Part shown: piece by piece, positions 55,271-64,000 of the stretch
How the letters are laid out: each line of letters opens with the position of its first letter
How positions within the stretch are numbered: the first letter of the stretch is position 1
Source: Perkinsus olseni
Taxonomy: Eukaryota > Perkinsozoa > Perkinsida > Perkinsidae
Assembly (NCBI GenBank): GCA_013115135.1
Contig: JABANP010000289.1
Span: 1-64,000 of the forward strand
Direction of reading: 5' to 3'
Length of the DNA: 64,000 nucleotides
Made by a program: the position numbers and the translations under genes
Notes under the pieces: model-generated
What the model was told of the DNA's origin: nothing
Database searches by the model: none
What the model saw: the letters and a program-made list of their open reading frames with translations, nothing else

Positions 55271-58148
55271 ATGATTTTTCCGCAATACAATGCGCTGTGG
55301 AAGGCCATCATCCGACCTTCGAGGGATACTTATGAAGATCATGAGTTGGGGCCTCCGAGGTTCAGGATACGCGGTGTCCCGGTAAGTACTGGAGGAATCT
55401 TTTACACTCTGGTTCGATATAGGTCGACCTTGAGTATCGAAGACATGCATCAACTTAAGATATTTCTTCTTTCACTATAGGTATATCGTGAAGACATCGA
55501 GTTGACGAACCCCAGAGGACAGCACCTGAAATGCAGTTGGTTCCACCCGAACTGGAAGTTTGATAATAACGATGATGATGACCAAGCAGTCTGCTGTCCC
55601 TGTGTTATATACCTGCATGGTAGTAGGTGGGCAAGAGAGGATCCACAGTAGTCTTTATCAGTCAGCCAGGTTTCGTCCGAACGCCCTTAGCTTCCGTACT
55701 GTATACGCAAGTCGCCAAGAGGGACACCGTGTATATCGGCGATATACGGTCCCCACTCCAACCGTGTCGTCTGATTCAGCATCGCCGAAAATCTCTGCGC
55801 AACGTGCTCGAATCTCAGATCGCAGTAACAGCAAACTCCGTCCTTAGTAGGGGGCATCTGTATTTCCGAGGCTCGGAATCCGAGTATTCTCTTCACAAAC
55901 CGCCGTCGGCCAGTTTTTGTTGCATTTGTGCGGTCGAGAGTCGGCTTGGGCCCGCATCGGAAAAAGTAGAAATCATCAGGGGAAACGCTCTATTGCATAA
56001 CGCCAGTTACGTGGCCGTTTCGTGCAACATATTTTTGATCTTTACCTCAGGAAACTGCAGTTCACGTTTGGAGGGTCTCCAGGCTATACCAGTGCTCCTG
56101 CCTCTTGGTATCAGTTTATTTGTATTTGATTTTTGCTGGCTCTGGAAAATCTGATGGAGAATACGTCAGCTTAGGGTGAGAATCATTCCCTCCCGGTTCT
56201 TCCCTTGGATTCGCGTGCTCATTGGGTCACCGAGTAAGGGCTAATTTGGTACGTGTTTGCTGTACCACTACAATTAATACTAACAGAGCCATGAAACGTC
56301 TGGTCCAACCATACCTGCCCTCCACAGAAGGCTCAGAGTCGTTTCTTGTTATGTGTTGTCCTGCCCTCCTACGAGAATGGTGATCCTCGGATCAGGTACT
56401 ACGAGAAGGATGATCTAGCTGCTGTTGTGGAGTATCTTAGGAAATCCAAGCTCGCCAGTGAGTCTGGTCGAACTGGACGCATCTTTTAGCCCACGAGTTT
56501 GTTACTGGGGTGTTCAGTGAACCGAATCTGGGACTCAGAATCGATTCTGGAACGGCGGAATTTACGCCCAATCTCTTGAGGTCAGGTACTATAGGCCTGT
56601 GGGGTCGAAGCATGGGCGCAGTTACTGCGCTGCTACACGGTGACAGGGACCCTAGTATAGCAGGGATGGTGGTAATAATAATAATGACTCTATCGGTTCT
56701 TACCAAATTTCCGCGAAATCACTACCTTGGCGCGGTGTGGTCGCACAGTCCCTCTTGTCGTGAAATTACCCGGGTACGGAGTTGAAGCGGTGGAAAGTAG
56801 ATTCCATCGGAAAAAATAAGTTGGGAACAATAATGCGATGTCTCTTGGCTCGAGATCGATTCTTTCCAGTGGTAACGCAAGGGCGTGATTGACTACGGAG
56901 TTAACCATTAGGAAATGAGAGTGATTCTAACTACGAATGGGATATCATCGAGAAAGTTATAGTTGGATGATTCGGGAGTAACGCGCATATACATAGCCCA
57001 GTCCGCTATGTCCCAGCGTGCAGCGGAGGGGTCGCCAGCATACTCGTGAAAAGATGGTTGGGTTTCAATGAGGAGCCCTTCCCAGAGAGGGCAGTTTCAA
57101 CGACTTCGCTCTCGTCGGTTTCGACGGTTCATTTTAGATCGACTCGGCCTTCCAGGACATGCGGACGTTGGCCACGGATTTGGCCCAGCAGTTGGGTTTT
57201 CGGATACCGGGGCTTATGTTGAGTGCTGTCTTGGCTATGTTGAGGTTATCTGTCAAAAGCAGAGCACACTTTGATATATTCGATTTGGAACCTATTGCTC
57301 ATGTGAGTATCTTTAGGTTGACCACGAAAGATAGGAATAAGGTCAAGTGGCAGGCCTTTTCTGTTCCAGGTCGATCAAACGTATATTCCGGCCCTGTTCA
57401 CTGCGGCTAGAGGTGACACCTTCATAAACCCGCGCAATACTGATGCACTTTTCGAGAAATATGCGGGCGACAAGAATCTGGTAGTAATGAGCGAGTTTTG
57501 AATGGCGAATTGAAGCCAGCCTTTTTTGAAGGTCAAAGTGGGCGGAAATCACAACACAACTCGACCCAAGTTCTTGATGCACTCGATCGCGATATTTTTC
57601 GTTAATACGCTCGGATGCGAGACAACAGTTGATGCGGTGCTCGGTAAGATACGTCGCGCACGGCGAAGATTTTCTGCGTTTCTTGAGCTCGGGTTGGGGT
57701 TGTGATTTCAGATCTGAATGATCTATCCCCTCCTGCTGAGCAGGAAGATGCCACGGAAGATCAGAATGACAGCAGGACTTCGACAGACCCGAGTGTAATG
57801 GTAGCGCTCGCCCGATTGATCGACTTTTGTTCAATTCTGATAGGATTCTGCTGAAGCGAATAACAGCCCTCCTCGAGCTGGGGATCTATCGAACGGCTTG
57901 TCGATGCCGTCGCCTCCACGCGAGCACATTCAATTCGACAGTGATAGGTTGATTGAAGCGGGTAGGGTGCCCCGGGATGGGTGAGGGGGCGTGGAGTGTC
58001 GTTCTCAGCCGTGCCATTTTCGTGCTTCGAAGAGGACCGGATGGTCGAGGAAGCTCTCGAGCAGAGCATGAAGGAATCTTTGGTTGACGACAAGGAGAGA
58101 CGGAATGAAGATATGCCGCCGATTAGGAAGGAAAAATCAGCCTTATAG
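55271..58148 (+). CDS. Alpha/beta-hydrolase with C-terminal UIM-like motif, copy 1
   Basis: Spliced plus-strand gene from ATG 55271 (MIFPQYNALWKAIIRPSR). After an intron ending CACTATAG: VYREDIELTNPRGQHLKCSW, CCPCVIYLHG (oxyanion HG), SSRLEGLQAIPVLLPLGISL, SGKSDGEYVSL, YYEKDDLAAVVEYLRKSK, then IGLWGRSMGAVTALLHGDRD with the G-x-S-x-G nucleophile elbow. Downstream MRTLATDLAQQLGFRIPGLM and ALFTAARGDTFINPRNTDAL, holding the catalytic Asp. This resembles the Bem46/ABHD17 serine-hydrolase group. The tail is acidic and ends MVEEALEQSMKESLVDD (a UIM-like E-E-x-L-x-x-S/A-x-x-x-S helix) and TAG at 58146-58148. A catalytic His is not placed with certainty. Frame breaks at T5 (56128) and in GAGTTTTGA (57491) occur where copy 2 is intact, so they look like read errors. 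Confidence 0.75.
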
Positions 58149-58492
58149 GTTTTTCGGTCGTGGTCCGTGTGATCGGGCTTGTGTGAACGACGGTTGATGC
58201 AGTTTTCGCTACGCCCAGCCGATCGATTTTCCTCTTGATGAAGGTCAGAGAACCTCCATCGCCTGGTTTCTCAGTGATCGCGACCCTCACTACTTTCTTC
58301 AGATCATCACTTCCGTGTGTACTCAATTTAATACGTTGAATATTTTTTCTTCTACCAATACACTCACCGGTTTAAAGTCTACTACTGCTTCTGAGGCCGA
58401 TTTCGGTTAGCACACAATTTCGCCTTATTTTGCGAGCGGAGCGATGAAGTTGAGAATTGAGCGATCATTTTCTTTGCCATGGTTTGTTGATA

Positions 58493-61369
58493 ATGATTTT
58501 TTCGCAATACAATGCGCTGTGGAAGGCCATCATTCGACCCTCGAGGGATACTTATGAAGATCATGAGTTGGGGCCTCCGAGGTTCAGGATACGCGGTGTT
58601 CCGGTAAGTACTGGAGGAATCTTTCACACTCTGGTTCGATATAGGTCGACCTTGAGTATCGAAGACATGCATCAACTCAAGATATTTCTTCTTTCACTAT
58701 AGGTATATCGTGAAGACATCGAGTTGACGAACCCCAGAGGACAGCACCTGAAATGCAGTTGGTTCCACCCGAACTGGAAGTTTGATAATAACGATGATGA
58801 TGACCAAGCAGTCTGCTGTCCCTGTGTTATATACCTGCATGGTAGTAGGTGGGCAAGAGAGGATCCACAGTAGTCTTTATCAGTCAGCCAGGTTTCGTCC
58901 GAACGCCCTTAGCTTCCGTACTGTATACGCAAGTCGCCAAGAGGGACACCGTGTATATCGGCGATATACGGTCCCCACTCCAACCGTGTCGTCTGATTCA
59001 GCATCGCCGAAAATCTCTGCGCAACGTGCTCGAATCTCAGATCGCAGTAACAGCAAACTCCGTCCTTAGTAGGGGGCATCTGTATTTCCGAGGCTCGGAA
59101 TCCGAGTATTCTCTTCACAAACCGCCGTCGGCCAGTTTTTGTTGCATTTGTGCGGTCGAGAGTCGGCTTGGGCCCGCATCGGAAAAAGTAGAAATCATCA
59201 GGGAAACGCTCTATTGCATAACGCCAGTTACGTGGCCGTTTCGTGCAACATATTTTGATCTTTACCTCAGGAAACTGCAGTTCACGTTTGGAGGGTCTCC
59301 AGGCTATACCAGTGCTCCTGCCTCTTGGTATCAGTTTATTTGTATTTGATTTTGCTGGCTCTGGAAAATCTGATGGAGAATACGTCAGCTTAGGGTGAGA
59401 ATCATTCCCTCCCGGTTCTTCCCTTGGATTCGCGTGCTCATTGGGTCACCGAGTAAGGGCTAATTTGGTACGTGTTTGCTGTACCACTACAATTAATACT
59501 AACAGAGCCATGAAACGTCTGGTCCAACCATACCTGCCCTCCACAGAAGGCTCAGAGTCGTTTCTTGTTATGTGTTGTCCTGCCCTCCTACGAGAATGGT
59601 GATCCTCGGATCAGGTACTACGAGAAGGATGATCTAGCTGCTGTTGTGGAGTATCTTAGGAAATCCAAGCTCGCCAGTGAGTCTGGTCGAACTGGACGCA
59701 TCTTTTAGCCCACGAGTTTGTTACTGGGGTGTTCAGTGAACCGAATCTGGGACTCAGAATCGATTCTGGAACGGCGGAATTTACGCCCAATCTCTTGAGG
59801 TCAGGTACTATAGGCCTGTGGGGTCGAAGCATGGGCGCAGTTACTGCGCTGCTACACGGTGACAGGGACCCTAGTATAGCAGGGATGGTGGTAATAATAA
59901 TAATGACTCTATCGGTTCTTACCAAATTTCCGCGAAATCACTACCTTGGCGCGGTGTGGTCGCACAGTCCCTCTTGTCGTGAAATTACCCGGGTACGGAG
60001 TTGAAGCGGTGGAAAGTAGATTCCATCGGAAAAAATAAGTTGGGAACAATAATGCGATGTCTCTTGGCTCGAGATCGATTCTTTCCAGTGGTAACGCAAG
60101 GGCGTGATTGACTACGGAGTTAACCATTAGGAAATGAGAGTGATTCTAACTACGAATGGGATATCATCGAGAAAGTTATAGTTGGATGATTCGGGAGTAA
60201 CGCGCATATACATAGCCCAGTCCGCTATGTCCCAGCGTGCAGCGGAGGGTCGCCAGCATACTCGTGAAAAGATGGTTGGGTTTCAATGAGGAGCCCTTCC
60301 CAGAGAGGGCAGTTTCAACGACTTCGCTCTCGTCGGTTTCGACGGTTCATTTTAGATCGACTCGGCCTTCCAGGACATGCGGACGTTGGCCACGGATTTG
60401 GCCCAGCAGTTGGGTTTTCGGATACCGGGGCTTATGTTGAGTGCTGTCTTGGCTATGTTGAGGTTATCTGTCAAAAGCAGAGCACACTTTGATATATTCG
60501 ATTTGGAACCTATTGCTCATGTGAGTATCTTTAGGTTGACCACGAAAGATAGGAATAAGGTCAAGTGGCAGGCCTTTTCTGTTCCAGGTCGATCAAACGT
60601 ATATTCCGGCCCTGTTCACTGCGGCTAGAGGTGACACCTTCATAAACCCGCGCAATACTGATGCACTTTTTCGAGAAATATGCGGGCGACAAGAATCTGG
60701 TAGTAATGAGCGAGTTTTTGAATGGCGAATTGAAGCCAGCCTTTTTTGAAGGTCAAAGTGGGCGGAAATCACAACACAACTCGACCCAAGTTCTTGATGC
60801 ACTCGATCGCGATATTTTTCGTTAATACGCTCGGATGCGAGACAACAGTTGATGCGGTGCTCGGTAAGATACGTCGCGCACGGCGAAGATTTTCTGCGTT
60901 TCTTGAGCTCGGGTTGGGGTTGTGATTTCAGATCTGAATGATCTATCCCCTCCTGCTGAGCAGGAAGATGCCACGGAAGATCAGAATGACAGCAGGACTT
61001 CGACAGACCCGAGTGTAATGGTAGCGCTCGCCCGATTGATCGACTTTTGTTCAATTCTGATAGGATTCTGCTGGAAGCGAATAACAGCCCTCCTCGAGCT
61101 GGGGATCTATCGAACGGCTTGTCGATGCCGTCGCCTCCACGCGAGCACATTCAATTCGACAGTGATAGGTTGATTGAAGCGGGTAGGGTGCCCCGGGATG
61201 GGTGAGGGGGCGTGGAGTGTCGTTCTCAGCCGTGCCATTTTCGTGCTTCGAAGAGGACCGGATGGTCGAGGAAGCTCTCGAGCAGAGCATGAAGGAATCT
61301 TTGGTTGACGACAAGGAGAGACGGAATGAAGATATGCCGCCGATTAGGAAGGAAAAATCAGCCTTATAG
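58493..61369 (+). CDS. Alpha/beta-hydrolase with C-terminal UIM-like motif, copy 2
   Basis: Same exon structure as copy 1, starting at ATG 58493 (MIFSQYNALW, a Pro to Ser change). Here the segment around the first break is intact (FVFDFAGSGKSDGEYVSL), and EFLNGELKPAFFEGQSG is intact too; but a T6 run near 60668 (copy 1 has T5) and GCTGGAAGC at 61071 (copy 1 GCTGAAGC) break the frame. Thus neither copy is open throughout as assembled, but the errors fall at different places. The 3' end is TAG at 61367-61369. A tRNA gene follows about 390 nt downstream. Confidence 0.75.
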
Positions 61370-61758
61370 GTTTTTCGGTCGTGGTCCGTGTGATCGGGCT
61401 TGTGTGAACGACGGTTGATGCAGTTTTCGCTACGCCCAGCCGATCGATTTTCCTCTTGATGAAGGTCAGAGAACCTCCATCGCCTGGTTTCTCAGTGATC
61501 GCGACCCTCACTACTTTCTTCAGATCATCACTTCCGTGTGTACTCAATTTAATACGTTGAATATTTTTTCTTCTACCAATACACTCACCGGTTTAAAGTC
61601 TACTACTGCTTCTGAGGCCGATTTCGGTTAGCACACAATTTCGTGTTGGTTAAGGGTGGAGGGGGCTTTGGGTCGCATGGGCTTTTCACCGGTATTGATT
61701 GTTGTAGAGGAGCGCCGTCGAGCATATTTAGCAGATTTACTGAAAATCTGATATAATC

Positions 61759-61839
61759 GACAGCGGCAGGATTCGAACCTGCGCGGGCAGAGCCCAGTGG
61801 ATTTCTAGTCCACCTCCTTAACCACTCGGACACGCTGTC
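61759..61839 (-). tRNA. tRNA-Ser (anticodon AGA)
   Basis: The reverse complement folds as a class II tRNA: acceptor GACAGCG/CGCTGTC, A-box GTGTCCGAGTGGTTAAGG, anticodon stem GTGGA/TCCAC with loop CTAGAAA (anticodon AGA), a long variable arm (GGGCTCTGCCC) and the B-box GGTTCGAATCC. The long variable arm and sequence fit serine. No intron. No CCA is encoded, as expected for eukaryotes. Confidence 0.97.
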
Positions 61840-61919
61840 AGATGAGTGTTAAGTATGATTTCCGTTACCATTAGCGAGACCAGGTACTACAATTTACCGT
61901 CCAAGGCATTTTGTTCCAA

Positions 61920-62974
61920 ATGACTGCTGCTGAATCATCACAAGATTCTCAACCCGAACCGCCTGCTCTCGAGAAGTTCGAAAATACCGAGGAGGTTACT
62001 CAAGTATCGAAGCAGGGGTGATCATCACAACGACCTTTCATGTGCTTCTTGGCAGGTGAAGGAAGAGGCGACGAAGGCTACGGAGCTGCAGAGGAAGGAC
62101 AGCGGCTTGCCACCGATGGAGGTCGTTCGAGTACATGCTGTTATTATCCTAATCGTGTTTTTCAGATCGATGCTCCCATTGAGGGAGAGCTTTATTGTAA
62201 AGTATTTTATCGGAGAACGAACCAGAGGTTGGTACGGGAATGTTCTGTACACACGGATGGAATGTAGACGTATCTTAGGTTGACCCGGGGTGAATATGGA
62301 ATATGGGTGTGATCGTCTCATCGTAATAGTACTAGTTTAGTGTGTAGGCGTCGTATACTGAAGTTGCCTTTGCTGTTCTCTCTCTCATCGCGATTGTTGT
62401 TATTACATCACTGTGTTCTAGTTACGGTAGTAGAAGGCCGCCTACCCACACCCTCTACGGAGAGAAGCCACCGAACCCGTCGGCCAAGTACGGCCTTTCG
62501 AACAGGTTTACAGACCATCTTGCAGCAGCGGAGATGTACAAGTAAGAACGACGGCCATGTGCTTGGTGAGCTGATGATGTCAGGAATAGGAGTTTGAATA
62601 CGACAGTTGATCGTGGGAGGTTCATGGAGGGACACGAGATTGGATGTTAAGGTTGTGAGCGAGTGTCGTCGACTATTTATTGTGTTGTGTTTGTGAACAG
62701 TGGTTGAATATCTAAGGTTGATCATTGCGTCAGACGAAAGCTCGGAAGGGAGCACAACGTTGCTCTTCAAATGGCCAAGACGCAGGAGGAGAAGCCTTCA
62801 TTGTCCCGGAGACATAACATCAACAGAAAATTGGAAGAATCTTCCACCTCTCATGATGCACGCCTTGAGAGTGAAGTTGACGAAGTTGTGGTATTGCGGT
62901 ATTCCACGCGTTCCATACGGATTAGACCGATACATCCAACGATCATGATGGAGTTCACCACAGCATTCTATTGA
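61920..62974 (+). CDS. Hypothetical small acidic/basic protein, spliced
   Basis: ATG 61920 opens MTAAESSQDSQPEPPALEKF-ENTEEVTQ. A GTATCG...TTGGCAG intron joins in phase to VKEEATKATELQRKDSGLPP-ME, and a clean 43-nt intron (GTCGTT...TTTTTCAG) leads to IDAPIEGELYC. Further downstream AAYPHPLYGEKPPNPSAKYG and RFTDHLAAAEMYK run to a GTAAGA donor (62543), joining in phase to RKLGREHNVALQMAKTQEEK and a stop at 62972-62974. The join between about 62200 and 62420 is not resolved, so this may be two genes. Family not recognised. Confidence 0.45.
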
Positions 62975-63682
62975 GCATAAGAGTAAATGCAATCAATAGT
63001 TATATTAAATCGTTGTGAGACCGGATCATCCAACAACCTCGCGTTAGATCAATCCTCGCGCGAAAACTAACACACATCTTCCCGCAGTTGTCGTGATAAT
63101 TTTTCGACCCCTATCGAATTCGAGGGTTCTTCAGAATTCTCCACGAGCGACACGAAAATCAATCGCGTGTTGCTCTCCAATAGCAACCGTCAACCGCTTG
63201 TCCCCAGAAGTAATATTGAACGAGGTCGTCAGGCTTGTGGAGAGGCAACGGAAGCGCGACGAGATTTCACCGATATGCACCACGTCTCTTCGCAATTAAA
63301 TACGGAAAGACATACATCCTAGAATACACACATTAACCAATTCGAGGGAACTTAGTGTGCTTTATCGAGAAGACACTTTCGGATTCAAACCAGCTTCGTG
63401 CATGTGAAGTTGAATGCCGGGCTAGGTTGTGCTCTGAACGTATTTAACGAATTGCCACTATTTCCCCCCGCGCGGGTTGATTGCAAAAATGAAAGATAAA
63501 CATCCCTGGAGAATGCTGTTAACGAAACCGGATGATAATGACGGTGTAGCAAAAGAATCAGGGAGGGGAGGGCTACAGTAGAAGAACGAAACAAACTCGG
63601 GAGTATCTTAACCCAAGAACGACTAAGGCAACTCAACCTGTAAAGCACTAAAATGATGAAAAGATTCTTCAAATGCTAATTG
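62975..63682. other. Intergenic region before the histone gene 3' end
   Basis: Downstream flanks of two convergent genes. No metazoan-type histone 3' stem-loop was found after the H2A stop on the minus strand, and no other gene was recognised. Confidence 0.4.
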
Positions 63683-64000
63683 TTACATCTCCTGAGACTG
63701 CGTCATAGCCTTACTCTTGCTCTTCTTCGGCAAAAGGGTCGTGTGAATGTTCGGCAACACACCGCCGCTGGCCAAAGTCACTCCCGCTAGGAACTTGTTC
63801 AACTCCTCGTCATTACGGACAGCCAACTGAATGTGTCTGGGGATGATTCTCGACTTCTTGTGGTCGCGGGCGGCGTTACCGGCCAGCTCGAGGATCTCAG
63901 CGACCAAGTACTCGAGGACGGCGGCGAGGTAGACAGGAGCACCGGAGCCGATGCGCTTGGCGTAGCGGCCCTTTTGAGGTAGCGGGCGATTCTTCCAACG
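63683..64000 (-). CDS. Histone H2A.X, 5' end beyond the window
   Basis: Minus-strand coding DNA covering the H2A fold from the loop-1 region on: [87 protein letters not shown]. The tail ends MTQSQEM and a stop at 63683-63685, i.e. an S-Q-E-hydrophobic terminus, the H2A.X phosphorylation motif used in DNA-damage signalling. One base is missing in the A-run of the AAA-AAG codons at about 63972 (four A where five are needed), which shifts the frame of everything upstream. In such a conserved gene a homopolymer read error is the likeliest reason. No intron in the visible part. The gene continues past 64000. Confidence 0.95.
   Translation of the reverse strand, partial: RWKNRPLPQKGRYAKRIGSGAPVYLAAVLEYLVAEILELAGNAARDHKKSRIIPRHIQLAVRNDEELNKFLAGVTLASGGVLPNIHTTLLPKKSKSKAMTQSQEM

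Larger units (their letters stand above)
55213..61643. repeat. 3.2-kb near-identical tandem duplication
   Basis: Unit 1 is 55213-58422 and unit 2 is 58435-61643 (3210 and 3209 nt), separated by about 12 nt. Differences seen are a few substitutions at the 5' end (for example CCG/TCG at 55280/58502, CCTTCG/CCCTCG) and single-base length changes in homopolymers (T5/T4, G4/G3, A2 and G2 runs). Both units hold a complete alpha/beta-hydrolase gene with its flanks. Both ends stop sharply: CACACAATTTCG is followed by unrelated sequence after each copy. Confidence 0.95.

Noticed and set aside
58123..58326. Minus-strand 67-codon frame, identical in both duplication units (also 61344-61547)
   Set aside because: Conserved only because the DNA is duplicated; no family match and it overlaps the hydrolase 3' end. 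A small antisense gene cannot be fully excluded.
61603..61833. 76-codon minus-strand frame
   Set aside because: It is a translation of the tRNA-Ser gene and its flank.

Overview
This is a gene-dense but repeat-laden eukaryotic nuclear window. Genes are cut by many short GT...AG introns (mostly about 35-60 nt). Housekeeping genes (FUN14/EF-hand protein, CWC27 spliceosomal cyclophilin, prohibitin-2, BAR/SH3 protein, H2A.X, tRNA-Ser) sit among expanded paralogue families and decayed retroelements. Gene style, tiny introns and dispersed retroelements suggest an alveolate protist, most likely a perkinsid (Perkinsus). This is an inference: no species-diagnostic gene was searched. Recurrent 1-nt differences in homopolymers (histone, duplicated hydrolase, BED/hAT gene, small paralogue) look like residual long-read errors, so several apparent frameshifts may not be biological.

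Layout. 1-1446: nothing recognised. 1447-14373: FUN14/EF-hand protein (-), 2OG-Fe(II) oxygenase (-), CWC27 (-), prohibitin-2 (-), then a divergently transcribed BAR-like/SH3 gene (+). 15.4-16.9 kb: two tandem small paralogues of unknown function (-). 17.7-19.3 kb: BED-finger/hAT-transposase-like gene (-). 19.3-28 kb: gene-poor, with GC-rich repeats, many perfect odd-axis palindromes, and two inverted arrays of a 15-bp repeat. 28.6-32.5 kb: decayed Ty3/gypsy-type element (-). 32.7-33.1 kb: antisense piece of 28S rRNA carrying a fold-back insertion, followed by a T-rich ~140-bp tandem repeat and a third 15-bp array. 37.4-42.9 kb: a second LTR retrotransposon (+) with 169-bp TG...CA LTRs. 43.8-53.0 kb: four copies (one truncated) of a secreted GH18-chitinase-like family (-). 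55.2-61.6 kb: a near-identical 3.2-kb tandem duplication, each unit with an alpha/beta-hydrolase gene whose C-terminus looks like a ubiquitin-interacting motif. 61.7-64 kb: tRNA-Ser(AGA), a small hypothetical gene, and the 3' part of an H2A.X gene.

The most unusual signal is structural. Across intergenic DNA, an rRNA fragment and a retroelement ORF there are palindromes with a single-base axis, often embedded in forward-inverted-forward alternations of the same short sequence and often centred on AGT or ACT. They look like repeated micro fold-back duplications. All exon joins below were worked out by eye from reading frame, splice signals and family resemblance; transcript data would be needed to confirm them.
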